From: Nocardioides daeguensis | GTDB taxonomy: Bacteria; Actinomycetota; Actinomycetes; Propionibacteriales; Nocardioidaceae | Direction of reading: 5' to 3' | DNA: 64,000 nucleotides | NCBI RefSeq assembly: GCF_019192965.1 | Contig: NZ_JAHTKU010000021.1 | Coordinates: forward strand, 124,001-188,000 | In this document: positions 1 through 7,670 of the stretch, piece after piece | Position numbering within the stretch: the stretch's first letter is position 1 | Layout: each line of letters opens with the position of its first letter | Program-made: the position numbers and the translations under genes | Notes under the pieces: model-generated | Told to the model about the DNA's origin: nothing | The model's input: only the letters and a program-made list of their open reading frames with translations | Database searches by the model: none

Positions 1-219
1 GCCGAAGTAGGTGATCGAGTTGCCGATCCGCGGCAGCACGGCGTCGTAGTCCGAGAGCTGCTTGCCCCGGAACTGCAGGTCGGGCTCGTCGCCCGACAGG
101 TCGATCGCGAAGCGGAGCGTGTTGAGCACCTTCACCTGGTGCCCCCGGTCGAGGGCGGCGGTGCGCAGACGCTGCGTGCTGTAGGACCGCGGAGCGCGGG
201 AGAGGATCGCGAGCTTCAT
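1..219 (-). CDS. rimK: RimK-family alpha-L-glutamate ligase (N-terminal part, runs off the window)
   Basis: The 73 codons visible read MKLAILSRAPRSYSTQRL at the start, followed by HQVKVLNTLRFAIDLSG and LSDYDAVLPRIGNSITYFG, which is the characteristic N-terminal pre-ATP-grasp domain of RimK. Known members ligate glutamates to the C-terminus of ribosomal protein S6 or to other acceptors. The ATP-grasp catalytic part lies outside the window. The ATG at 219 is divergent from, and only a few bases away from, the protease gene that starts at 231 or 243, so the two promoters must overlap. Family assignment is firm; the acceptor substrate is unknown. Confidence 0.9.
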   Translation of the reverse strand, partial: MKLAILSRAPRSYSTQRLRTAALDRGHQVKVLNTLRFAIDLSGDEPDLQFRGKQLSDYDAVLPRIGNSITYFG

Positions 220-242
220 ACCCGACCTGATTGGATTGGCTT

Positions 243-740
243 GTGGACGCCGCCCATTCAACCAGTCCTCCGGTGGTCGCCGGATGGCGCGAGTGGGTGC
301 GCCTGCCCGCACTGGGGGTGGGGCCGGTCAAGGCCAAGCTGGACACCGGTGCCCGCACGTCGGCGCTGCACGCCTTCGACCTCCACGAGTTCGAGCGCGA
401 CGGCGTCGCCTGGGTCCGGTTCTCGATCCACCCGTGGCAGCGCTCGGCCGAGGACGCGGTGTACGTCGAGTGCCCGGTCCACGACCGACGCACGATCCGC
501 AGCTCCACCGGCCACACGCAGCAGCGCTTCGTGGTCCTCACCGAGCTCGAGCTGCTGGGGCGCACCATCACCACCGAGGTGACGCTGACCCGGCGCGACG
601 AGATGGGCTTCCGGATGCTGGTCGGCCGCGAGGCCCTGCGGCAGGGCTTCCTCGTCGACTCCGGCCGCTCCTACCTCGGCGGCCGACCGCCGCGGCGGGT
701 ACGGCGCAAGAACCGCGGACGCGCCGAGGTCTCCTCCTGA
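243..740 (+). CDS. RimB-like retropepsin-fold protease (ATP-dependent zinc protease family, COG4067)
   Basis: The protein is a single small domain of about 165 residues with the motif KLDTGARTSAL near residue 34, the DTGA-type aspartyl motif of retropepsin-like proteins, and a later LVGREAL segment typical of COG4067 proteins. Family members are called ATP-dependent zinc proteases or RimB and recur beside rimK; in Pseudomonas RimB modulates RimK. I chose GTG at 243; an in-frame TTG at 231 would add four residues. The stop overlaps the next ATG (ATGA at 738-742), so it is translationally coupled to the M14 deacylase. Divergent rimK supports a joint role in poly-glutamate tagging and its control, which is inference. 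Confidence 0.8.
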   Translation: MDAAHSTSPPVVAGWREWVRLPALGVGPVKAKLDTGARTSALHAFDLHEFERDGVAWVRFSIHPWQRSAEDAVYVECPVHDRRTIRSSTGHTQQRFVVLTELELLGRTITTEVTLTRRDEMGFRMLVGREALRQGFLVDSGRSYLGGRPPRRVRRKNRGRAEVSS

Positions 741-1699
741 TGGCGCTGCGGGAGTCGTTCGCCATCGGCAACGTGCGCGTGCGCGCCGGCTCGGCCAAGG
801 AGGTCGAGCTCCCGATCACCCGGCTGGTGACGGGCGGCGACATCAGCCTGCCGGTGCGGGTCGTGCACGGCCGTGAGCCCGGGCCCGCGGTCTGGGTCAA
901 CGCCGCCATCCACGGCGACGAGGTGATGGGCGTCGAGGTCGTGCAGCAGATCGTGGCGAGCCTGTCGCCGAAGACGCTGCGCGGCACGCTGCTCGCCGTA
1001 CCGGTCGTCAACGTCTTCGGGTTCATGACCGGCGACCGCTACCTGCCGGACCGCCGCGACCTCAACCGCTCCTTCCCCGGCTCGGCCCGCGGCTCGCTGG
1101 CCAGCCGGATCGCGCACCTGTTCATGACCGAGGTCGTCAGCAAGTGTGACGTGGGCATCGACCTGCACACCGCGGCCGACCGGCGCAGCAACCTGCCGCA
1201 GATCCGAGCCGACCTCGACGACCCCCGCACCCGCGAGCTGGCCGAGACCTTCGGCGCCCCGGTCATGCTGCACGCCCGGCTGCGCGACGGCTCGCTGCGC
1301 CAGGCCGCCCGCGACAGCGGTGCGCGCGTCCTGCTCTACGAGGCGGGCGAGGCGATGCGCTTCCAGGCCGAGCCGATCGCCGTCGGCGTCGACGGGGTAC
1401 GACGCGTGCTCGCCTCGCTCGACATGATCGAGCCCGACCCGGCCTGGGCCGACCACCCCGCCCCCGCCGAGTCCCGCTCCAGCGCGTGGGTCCGGGCCCG
1501 GGGCACCGGCATCCTGCACCTCGAGGTCAAGCTCGGGGACCGCGTCGAGAACGGGCAACGCCTCGGCGGCCTCTCCGACACCTTCGGCCGCCGGGTCCGC
1601 CTGGTCCACGCCGACCGCGACGGCATCGTGATCGGCTTGACCCGCGCCCCGATCGTCAACGCGGGCGACGCGCTCGTGCACATCGCCACGCCCGTCTGA
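740..1699 (+). CDS. Succinylglutamate desuccinylase/aspartoacylase family (M14-like) deacylase
   Basis: A 319-residue zinc hydrolase. The first metal-site motif is HGDE (His58, Glu61) and the second is the DLHTA motif with His143, as in the AstE/AspA branch of the M14 fold. A C-terminal beta-rich segment (about 245-319, with GTGILHLEVKLGDRVENGQ) resembles a biotinyl/lipoyl-type hammerhead, common in this family. It overlaps the upstream RimB-like gene by 4 bp. Orthologues of this deacylase cluster with rimK and the COG4067 protease in diverse bacteria and archaea. A role in removing or processing amino-acyl tags is plausible, but the substrate is not visible in the sequence. Confidence 0.82.
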   Translation: MALRESFAIGNVRVRAGSAKEVELPITRLVTGGDISLPVRVVHGREPGPAVWVNAAIHGDEVMGVEVVQQIVASLSPKTLRGTLLAVPVVNVFGFMTGDRYLPDRRDLNRSFPGSARGSLASRIAHLFMTEVVSKCDVGIDLHTAADRRSNLPQIRADLDDPRTRELAETFGAPVMLHARLRDGSLRQAARDSGARVLLYEAGEAMRFQAEPIAVGVDGVRRVLASLDMIEPDPAWADHPAPAESRSSAWVRARGTGILHLEVKLGDRVENGQRLGGLSDTFGRRVRLVHADRDGIVIGLTRAPIVNAGDALVHIATPV

Positions 1700-1700
1700 C

Positions 1701-1728
1701 CCATCTCCCGAGGGGGTCCGCGCCGAAC
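1701..1728 (+). promoter_or_regulatory. SigK-type promoter for the molybdopterin oxidoreductase
   Basis: CCATCT at 1701-1706 and CCGAAC at 1723-1728 are 16 bp apart. They resemble the -35 CCATCC and -10 CCGAAT that I recall for the mycobacterial SigK consensus, with one mismatch each. The ATG follows the -10 by only 7 bp, so the transcript would be leaderless or nearly so. The gene sits in the same block as sigK. Identification is by eye. Confidence 0.5.
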
Positions 1729-1735
1729 CCCTCCC

Positions 1736-3247
1736 ATGAATCGACTGCAACGGGCACTCCCCTGGGCCGGGTACGGCGTGCTGGCGACCCTGGTCGGCAT
1801 CGGCCTGGCCCACCTCGTCGCCGCTCTCACCGACGCCGCCGCCTCCCCGGTGCTCGCCGTCGGCTCGGCGGTCATCGACCGCACCCCCACCCCGATGAAG
1901 GAGTGGGCGATCCGCAGCTTCGGGAGCGCCGACAAGACGATCCTGGTCGGCTCGGTGCTGGCAGGGGTGCTGGTGCTGGCGGCGGTGGCCGGCCTGCTCG
2001 CCCGGCGCCGGTTCGTCGCCGGGGCGGGGCTGCTGGTGACGCTGGTCGGCATCGCAGCGGTCGCCGTACTGACCCGGCCGGCACCCGACCCGCTGGACCT
2101 GCTCCCCTCCCTGGTGGCGGCGGTCGCCGCCCCGGCCGCGCTCCGGCTGCTGTCCCGCACCCACGCGCAGGCGGCCACCGGCGACGGCGGCCGCCGTACC
2201 GTCCTGCTGACGGTCACCGCGCTGGCCGCGATGGCGGCGGTGGGCGGCGTCGCGGGACGCCTGGTCTCCGGCCTGCGTTCCCGGCCCGAGGACGTCACCT
2301 TGCCGCGGCCGGCCGAACCGGCGCCCCCGTTGCCGCGCGGCCTCGACGACCAGGTCCCCGGGATCACCCGGTTCCGCACGCCGACCGCGGACTTCTACCG
2401 GGTCGACACCCGGCTCGACGTCCCCGTGATCAGCGCCGACGACTGGACCCTGACCATCGACGGCGACGTGGACCGGAAGGTGACGCTGCGCTTCGACGAC
2501 CTGCTCGCGATGCCGATGGTCGAGCGCGACATCACGCTGACCTGCGTCTCCAACAGCGTCGGAGGCCCGTACGTCGGCGGGGCGCGCTGGCTCGGCGTGC
2601 GGCTGACCGACGTGCTCGACCTGGCCGGGATCGACGGGACGAAGGCCGACCAGATCCTGTCGACGGACTTCGCCGGGATGACGATCAGCACGCCGCTCGC
2701 GCTCGCCACCGACGGCCGTGACGCCCTCGTCGCGGTCGGCATGAACGGCGCGCCGCTGCCCCGCGAGCACGGCTTCCCCGTGCGCCTGGTCGTCCCCGGG
2801 CTGTACGGGTTCATCAGCGCCACCAAGTGGCTGGCCCGCCTCACCCTGACGACGTACGACGACCGGCAGGCCTACTGGACCGAGCGCGGCTGGGCGACCG
2901 AGGCCCCCATCAAGATCAGCGCCCGCATCGACACCCCGAAGGCGCTGGCCGAGCTCGACGCCGGGGACGTCGTGGTCGGCGGCGTCGCCTGGGCACAGGA
3001 GCGCGGCGGGATCGCCGGCGTCCAGGTCCGCGTCGACGGCGGCCCGTGGGTCGACGCCCAGCTCGGCCCCGACGGCGGCGACGACTACTGGCGCCAGTGG
3101 TTCCACCGCTGGTCCGCCGAGCCCGGGTCGCACCGGATCGCGGTCCGCGCGGTCGCCGGGAACGGCGAGCCGCAGACCGCCGTCCGCGCCGAGCCGTTCC
3201 CCGACGGCGCCAGCGGGCTGCACGAGCTGCTCGTCCGGGTCTCCTGA
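1736..3247 (+). CDS. Membrane-anchored molybdopterin-dependent oxidoreductase (sulfite oxidase family)
   Basis: 503 residues. Roughly the first 180 residues carry four or five hydrophobic helices. A sulfite-oxidase-type Mo-cofactor domain follows (about 200-400), with LTCVSNSVGG supplying the predicted molybdenum-ligating Cys270. The C-terminal 100 residues fit the Mo-co dimerisation immunoglobulin-like domain (VQVRVDGGPW). The catalytic domain is expected on the outer face of the membrane. A SigK-like promoter lies directly upstream and the next genes are a fasciclin lipoprotein and sigK, so it probably belongs to the SigK regulon. The natural substrate is unknown; sulfite or sulfoxide chemistry is family-level inference. 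The start matches a leaderless arrangement. Confidence 0.85.
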   Translation: MNRLQRALPWAGYGVLATLVGIGLAHLVAALTDAAASPVLAVGSAVIDRTPTPMKEWAIRSFGSADKTILVGSVLAGVLVLAAVAGLLARRRFVAGAGLLVTLVGIAAVAVLTRPAPDPLDLLPSLVAAVAAPAALRLLSRTHAQAATGDGGRRTVLLTVTALAAMAAVGGVAGRLVSGLRSRPEDVTLPRPAEPAPPLPRGLDDQVPGITRFRTPTADFYRVDTRLDVPVISADDWTLTIDGDVDRKVTLRFDDLLAMPMVERDITLTCVSNSVGGPYVGGARWLGVRLTDVLDLAGIDGTKADQILSTDFAGMTISTPLALATDGRDALVAVGMNGAPLPREHGFPVRLVVPGLYGFISATKWLARLTLTTYDDRQAYWTERGWATEAPIKISARIDTPKALAELDAGDVVVGGVAWAQERGGIAGVQVRVDGGPWVDAQLGPDGGDDYWRQWFHRWSAEPGSHRIAVRAVAGNGEPQTAVRAEPFPDGASGLHELLVRVS

Positions 3248-3250
3248 GCT

Positions 3251-3289
3251 CCCCCGAACCGTTCGATCGAACGGATCGGGGGACTTTTC
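3251..3289 (+). terminator. Strong hairpin followed by a T-run after the molybdopterin oxidoreductase gene
   Basis: Beginning three bases after the stop codon, CCCCCGA pairs with TCGGGGG (3251-3257 and 3276-3282), enclosing the palindrome CGTTCGATCGAACG. The run ACTTTTCG follows. This is a plausible intrinsic terminator and is also the first half of a repeat that recurs at 58.18 kb. Confidence 0.55.
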
Positions 3290-3323
3290 GCCCGAGATCT
3301 CCCCCAGATCGTTCGATCGAACG
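3251..3323. repeat. Paired CGTTCGATCGAACG element, copy 1
   Basis: Two identical 14-bp palindromes CGTTCGATCGAACG lie at 3260-3273 and 3310-3323, exactly 50 bp apart start to start. A GGGGGA/TCTCCCCC stem lies between them. The same architecture with the same 50-bp spacing occurs at 58181-58263, also just after a plus-strand stop codon. The second palindrome directly abuts the putative -35 of the fasciclin gene at 3324. Confidence 0.8.
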
Positions 3324-3350
3324 CAATCCGCGACCGCCCGGGCTCCGAAT
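3324..3350 (+). promoter_or_regulatory. SigK-type promoter for the fasciclin lipoprotein gene
   Basis: CAATCC at 3324-3329 and CCGAAT at 3345-3350 are spaced by 15 bp and match the remembered mycobacterial SigK elements (CCATCC, CCGAAT) with one mismatch. In M. tuberculosis the MPT70/MPT83 fasciclin proteins are the main SigK targets, so the location fits. The leader to the ATG is about 40 bases and holds a GGAAGG ribosome-binding site. Confidence 0.55.
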
Positions 3351-3393
3351 CACCTGCACAAGGCACCGATCACCCTCCACGGAAGGCACCACC

Positions 3394-4065
3394 ATGAAGA
3401 TCCAGAAGCTCCGCCGGGTCACCGGCGCCGGCGTCGCCGTTCTCGCCCTCTCCGTCTCGCTCGCCGCGTGCGGTGACGACGGCGACAAGGACGGCACCGC
3501 CTCGGCCAACAACGACGGCGGCTCCAGCTCCGAGCCCATGGCCGCCGAGGACGCGGGCGCCCAGACCTTCGGTCCCGGCTGCTCGGCGATCCCGACCTCG
3601 GGTGCCGGCTCGTTCGACGGCATGGTCAAGGACCCGGTCGCCACCGCGGCCAGCAACAACCCGCTGCTGAGCACCCTGGTCACGGCCGTCACCAGCATCG
3701 ACGGCCTGGCCGACACGCTGAACGGCGGCGAGGCGCTGACGGTGTTCGCGCCGTACAACGACGCGTTCGCCGCGATCCCCGAGGACCAGCTCACCGGCCT
3801 GGTGACCGAGGGCAAGGAGAAGGGCCAGGACAGCGCCCTCTACAAGATCCTCGCCCACCACGTGCTCGGCGAGAACGACACGGCCGACTCCGTCGCCGGC
3901 GACAAGGAGACGCTCGCGGGCGACAAGCTGACGATCGAGGGCGACGCGGAGAGCGGCATGACCGTGTCCGACGGCACCGTGACCGCCAAGGTCCTGTGCG
4001 GCAACATCCCGACCGCCAACGCGACCGTCTACGTCATCGACACGGTGCTCACCGGAGTCAAGTGA
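3394..4065 (+). CDS. Fasciclin-domain lipoprotein (MPT83/MPT70-like)
   Basis: 223 residues. A basic n-region and hydrophobic core end in the lipobox LAAC with Cys26. An acidic, low-complexity linker follows (about 27-60). Then comes one FAS1 domain (about 70-223) with the signatures LTVFAPYNDAFAAIP, ILAHHVL and NATVYVIDTVL. It should be anchored to the outer face of the membrane. The M. tuberculosis relatives MPT83 and MPT70 are SigK-dependent antigens with a putative adhesion role. A good Shine-Dalgarno GGAAGG precedes the ATG. The sigK gene begins 50 bp downstream, so the gene may be cotranscribed with its own regulator. Confidence 0.88.
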   Translation: MKIQKLRRVTGAGVAVLALSVSLAACGDDGDKDGTASANNDGGSSSEPMAAEDAGAQTFGPGCSAIPTSGAGSFDGMVKDPVATAASNNPLLSTLVTAVTSIDGLADTLNGGEALTVFAPYNDAFAAIPEDQLTGLVTEGKEKGQDSALYKILAHHVLGENDTADSVAGDKETLAGDKLTIEGDAESGMTVSDGTVTAKVLCGNIPTANATVYVIDTVLTGVK

Positions 4066-4115
4066 CCCGCTTCGGGCACTTCCCGTACCCCAGCTGAACC
4101 GGAAGGATCACCACC

Positions 4116-4724
4116 ATGGATCCGGTCCCCGGCGACCCGGCCGGCGCCCCCCACCCGGGGGCGCCGGCCGGCGGCCACGGCCCCGACCTGGGCGCACTGC
4201 TGCGGCAGTCCGCCCGCGGTGACAGTGCCGCCTTCGCCTCGCTGTACGACGCCACCGCGGCGCGCGTCCACGGCCTGGTGCTGCGCGTGGTCCGCGACCC
4301 CGCCCAGGCGGAGGAGGTCACCCAGGAGGTGTTCCTCGAGGTGTGGCGACAGGCGAGCAGGTACGACGCCGAGCGCGGCAGCGCGCTGGCGTGGCTGATG
4401 ACCATCGCCCATCGCAAGGCGGTCGACCGGGTGCGCAGCGCGGAGGCCGCGAGCCGGCGCGACGTGACCTGGGAGCAGCGCAACCAGGGCGTCGAGCACG
4501 ACACGACCGCCGAGGCCGCCCACGCCTCGCTCGAGGCGCACCGCGTGCGCGCGGCGCTCGGCCAGCTCACCGACGTCCAGCGCGAGGCCATCGAACTGGC
4601 GTACTTCGGCGGCTACACCCACACCGAGGTGGCCGCCCTCCTCGACCTACCCGTCGGGACGGCGAAGACCAGGATCCGCGACGGCCTCATCCGGCTGCGC
4701 GACACGATCGGAGTAGGACAATGA
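4116..4724 (+). CDS. sigK: ECF RNA polymerase sigma factor SigK
   Basis: 202 residues. Region 2 is at about 35-110 (YDATAARVHGLVLRVV, QEVFLEVW) and region 4 at about 140-195 with the helix-turn-helix YTHTEVAALLDLPVGTAKTR. A short proline/glycine-rich N-terminal extension precedes region 2. It overlaps rskA by 4 bp (ATGA at 4721-4724), as sigma/anti-sigma pairs usually do. The genes that follow match the Rv0445c-Rv0449c cluster of M. tuberculosis in content, which makes the SigK call specific. The activating signal is unknown here; in mycobacteria it is thought to be redox-linked through RskA. Confidence 0.9.
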   Translation: MDPVPGDPAGAPHPGAPAGGHGPDLGALLRQSARGDSAAFASLYDATAARVHGLVLRVVRDPAQAEEVTQEVFLEVWRQASRYDAERGSALAWLMTIAHRKAVDRVRSAEAASRRDVTWEQRNQGVEHDTTAEAAHASLEAHRVRAALGQLTDVQREAIELAYFGGYTHTEVAALLDLPVGTAKTRIRDGLIRLRDTIGVGQ

Positions 4725-5503
4725 CCGGTCACGACCAGACGCCCGGCTGGGACGTGCACGCGCTCTCCGGGGCGTACGCCGTGGACGCGCTCGACGACGC
4801 GGAGCGGGCGCGCTTCGAGGACCACTTGGCCCACTGCGCCGAGTGCCGCGACGAGGTGGACGGGATGCGCGAGTCGGCGGCGGTGCTGGGGGCCGTCGGT
4901 CCCGTCGAGCCGCCCGCTGCCCTCCGCGACCGGGTCCTCGAGGAGATCACCCAGATCCGGCCGCTGCCGCCGCTGAGCACGCCCGCGCCCGGGGGGTCGC
5001 CGGTGGAGCTCGGCGCGGCGCGGCGTCGGCTCCGGCCGCACCGGTCGGGGCGGACCGGCCACCTGCTCCTGGTGGCCGCGGTCCTCGTCCTGGTGGCCGC
5101 GGCAGGCGGACTCCTGCTGCGGCCCTGGGCCGACGACAACCCCGACAAGCCGAACCTGACCGCTGCCGAGCGGGTCCTCGCCGCCGACGACGCCACGTCG
5201 GTCGACAAGAGGTTCCCCGACGGGTCCACCGCGACCATCGTCGTGTCCCGCACCGAGGGCCGCGCCGTCATCCGTACGACGGACATGGCGCCGGCGCCGG
5301 ACGGCAAGGTCTACGAGCTGTGGCTGCAGACGCCCGCCGGTGAGATGGAGCGGGCCGGCCTGATGCCCGACCTGCGCGACGCGACCGTGCTCCTCGACGG
5401 CGATGCCTCGCGGGCGACCGGCGTCGGGATCACCGTCGAGCCCGACGGGGGCTCCGACCAGCCCACCAGCGAGCCGATCGCCTTCTTCACCCTGGACTCC
5501 TGA
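4721..5503 (+). CDS. rskA: Anti-sigma-K factor RskA
   Basis: 260 residues. The cytoplasmic N-terminal part has a zinc anti-sigma motif, HLAHCAEC (His35, Cys39, Cys42). One transmembrane helix follows at about 114-133. The extracytoplasmic domain (about 140-260) contains KVYELWLQTPAGEMERAGLM, typical of the RskA C-terminal domain. The family holds SigK inactive at the membrane and releases it after regulated proteolysis. The ATG overlaps the sigK stop. The next gene starts 7 bp after its stop, so sigK, rskA and the lipid genes form one operon. Confidence 0.9.
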   Translation: MTGHDQTPGWDVHALSGAYAVDALDDAERARFEDHLAHCAECRDEVDGMRESAAVLGAVGPVEPPAALRDRVLEEITQIRPLPPLSTPAPGGSPVELGAARRRLRPHRSGRTGHLLLVAAVLVLVAAAGGLLLRPWADDNPDKPNLTAAERVLAADDATSVDKRFPDGSTATIVVSRTEGRAVIRTTDMAPAPDGKVYELWLQTPAGEMERAGLMPDLRDATVLLDGDASRATGVGITVEPDGGSDQPTSEPIAFFTLDS

Positions 5504-5510
5504 GGCCCCG

Positions 5511-7670
5511 ATGACTTCCACGACTCCACGGCGGATCGCCGTGGTGGGCTCCGGCGTTGCCGGACTCACCGCGGCCTACCTCGCCTCCCGTCCCGCGGCC
5601 GGCGCCCAGGTCACGGTGCTGGAGGCCGACGACCGGCTCGGCGGCCACGCCGACACGCACACCGTCACCGACCCGACCGGGCGGGAGCTGCGCATCGACA
5701 GCGGGTTCATCGTCCACAACCGGCGCACCTACCCGGTGCTGATCCGGATCCTCGACGAGCTCGGGGTGCCGACCCAGGCCTCCGAGATGTCGATGTCGAC
5801 CAGCGACGAGGTCACCGGCCTGGAGTGGGCCGGTGCGCTCGGGCGGCGCGGACTGTTCCCCGCCGGCGCGGGCAACCACCGCAACCCGGTGTACCTGCGG
5901 ATGCTGGCGGAGGTCCCCCGCTTCCACCGGGCGGCGCGGAGGCTGCTGGACGCACCGGACGGGAACGACCTCACCACGCTGGCCGCGTTCCTCGACCACC
6001 ACGGCTTCTCGCCGTACTTCCGCCGGCACTTCATGGAGCCGCTCGTCGCGGCCGTGTGGTCCTGCGACCCGGACACGGCGCTGGACTACCCGGCCGCCTA
6101 CCTCTTCGCGTTCCTGCACCACCACGGCATGCTCGCGGTCTTCGGCTCCCCGCCGTGGCGCACCGTGACCGGCGGCTCGGCCACCTACGTCGCCGCCGTC
6201 GCCGCGGCGCTCGAGGCGTCGGGCGGCCGGATCCGCACCTCGAGTCCGGTGCTCGCCGTCGTGGAGACCGAGAGCGGCGTCGAGATCACCACGCCCGGGG
6301 GCCGGGACACGTACGACGCGGTCGTGGTCGCCACCCACCCCGACCAGGCGCTCGGGATGCTCGCGGCGCCGACCCGGGAGCAGAAGGAGGTGCTCGACGC
6401 GATCCCGTACTCGAGCAACACGGCCCTGCTGCACACGGACACCCGGCTGCTGCCGCACGCCCGCGACGCCTGGGCATCGTGGAACTTCCGCCGCCCGCGG
6501 GTCGCCCAGGACCGGGTGCAGGTCACCTACGACCTGACCCGGCTGCAGCGGCTGCCCACCGACACCCACTACCTGGTCACCCTGGGCGGCGAGGACGCCG
6601 TCGACCCCGACCAGGTGCTCGTCCGGCGGGAGTACGCCCACCCGCTCTACACGCCGGAGTCCGTGGCCGCCCAGGCCCGGCTGCCGGAGATCGACACCGA
6701 CCGGATCGTCTTCGCCGGCGCCTACCACGGCTGGGGCTTCCACGAGGACGGCGCGCGCTCGGGCCAGCGCGCGGTCGAGCGGCTGCTGGGGCCGAGCTCG
6801 TCGAGTGGCCCACGACCGAGGAACGAGGTCGTGGGCGTATCGAGACGCGGTGAGGCGTCTCGATACGCCGCCTCCGCTCGTTCCTCGCTCCGACGGCTAC
6901 TCGACGAACAAGGACCAGCCGGCTGCTCGACGGCCTCGGGGCCCGGCGCCACGACGTACGCCACGACGCTGGTGCACCGCCGCCGCGAGCCGCTGCGCAA
7001 CACCTTCACCCACCGCTCCCACCTGAGCGTCGTCGACCTCGACCGGGTCGCGGCCGACGGGACGGTCGCCGGCGTGCCCGGCCGGTTCCTGGGGCGCGAC
7101 CACTTCGGCGGCGACACCCCCTCCGTGCGCGAGGGCCTGGACCGGTTCCTGGCCGCGCACGACATCGACCTGCGGGGCGGTCGGGTCCTGACGGCCACGC
7201 AGCCGCGTGCCTTCGGGCACTGCTTCAACCCGATCACGGTCCACTGGTGCTGGGCCGCGGGCGAGGAGCGCGGCCGCCCCGCAGCCACGGTCGTCGAGGT
7301 GCACAACACCTACGGCGGCCGGCACGCCTACCTGCTCGACCCGGGGCGCACCAGCGCGGACGGACGCTACGTCGTCGACAAGGCGATGTACGTCTCGCCC
7401 TTCCACGGCACCGACGGCCACTACGAGGTGCTCGCGCCGCCGCCCGACCCGGCGACCGGCCGGCTCCAGCTGGCGGTCCGCCTCGTCACCGACGACGGCG
7501 CCCGGTTCGACGCGACGCTGACCGGCACCCCCACGGCGCCGCCCCGGCTGCCCCTCGCCGGCCTGCGTGGCGCGGCCCTGATCCGCACGCACGGCGTCGC
7601 GCTGTGGGCGCGCCGTCTCCCCGTCCAGCCCCGACCGCGCCACCACTCCCCCGAAGGAGAGCCCCGATGA
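5511..7670 (+). CDS. FAD-dependent amine oxidase-type protein fused to a DUF1365 domain
   Basis: One uninterrupted frame of 719 codons. Residues 1 to about 428 are a NAD(P)/FAD-binding amine-oxidase-like protein with the dinucleotide motif VVGSGVAGL and the C-terminal FAD-site segment IVFAGAYHGWGFHEDG. Residues about 472-719 are DUF1365 (HRRREPLRNTF, GHCFNPITVHWCW, YVSPFHGTDGHY). In M. tuberculosis these are two genes, Rv0449c and Rv0448c. Here they are joined by about 45 residues encoded by a hairpin repeat at 6798-6907. No convincing start codon with a ribosome-binding site precedes the DUF1365 part; a GTG at 6831 inside the repeat is the only alternative. The stop overlaps the next ATG. 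The role is probably modification of membrane acyl chains. Confidence 0.8.
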   Translation: MTSTTPRRIAVVGSGVAGLTAAYLASRPAAGAQVTVLEADDRLGGHADTHTVTDPTGRELRIDSGFIVHNRRTYPVLIRILDELGVPTQASEMSMSTSDEVTGLEWAGALGRRGLFPAGAGNHRNPVYLRMLAEVPRFHRAARRLLDAPDGNDLTTLAAFLDHHGFSPYFRRHFMEPLVAAVWSCDPDTALDYPAAYLFAFLHHHGMLAVFGSPPWRTVTGGSATYVAAVAAALEASGGRIRTSSPVLAVVETESGVEITTPGGRDTYDAVVVATHPDQALGMLAAPTREQKEVLDAIPYSSNTALLHTDTRLLPHARDAWASWNFRRPRVAQDRVQVTYDLTRLQRLPTDTHYLVTLGGEDAVDPDQVLVRREYAHPLYTPESVAAQARLPEIDTDRIVFAGAYHGWGFHEDGARSGQRAVERLLGPSSSSGPRPRNEVVGVSRRGEASRYAASARSSLRRLLDEQGPAGCSTASGPGATTYATTLVHRRREPLRNTFTHRSHLSVVDLDRVAADGTVAGVPGRFLGRDHFGGDTPSVREGLDRFLAAHDIDLRGGRVLTATQPRAFGHCFNPITVHWCWAAGEERGRPAATVVEVHNTYGGRHAYLLDPGRTSADGRYVVDKAMYVSPFHGTDGHYEVLAPPPDPATGRLQLAVRLVTDDGARFDATLTGTPTAPPRLPLAGLRGAALIRTHGVALWARRLPVQPRPRHHSPEGEPR
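6798..6907. repeat. Nested inverted-repeat (REP-like) element inside the fused FAD/DUF1365 frame
   Basis: The element is bounded by TCGTCGAGT (6798-6806) and its complement ACTCGACGA (6899-6907). Inside are the hairpin CCCACGAC/GTCGTGGG (6809-6835) and a 13-bp perfect stem CGTATCGAGACGC with its complement (6836-6867, 6-nt loop). I recall similar CGTATCGAGACG-type sequences as common intergenic repeats of Nocardioides and related actinomycetes. It is read through in frame here and encodes a Ser/Arg-rich linker. Confidence 0.75.

Noticed and set aside
671..3223. An 850-codon open frame on the minus strand across the deacylase and molybdoenzyme genes
   Set aside because: Its product is a low-complexity Arg/Gly/Ala/Asp/Val-rich string with no domain, and it is the mirror of two well-supported plus-strand genes; such antisense open frames are normal at this GC content.
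6798..6907. Considered as a Rho-independent terminator between two separate genes
   Set aside because: No T-run follows the stems and the reading frame stays open across it, so a read-through repeat explains the data better, although partial termination cannot be excluded.
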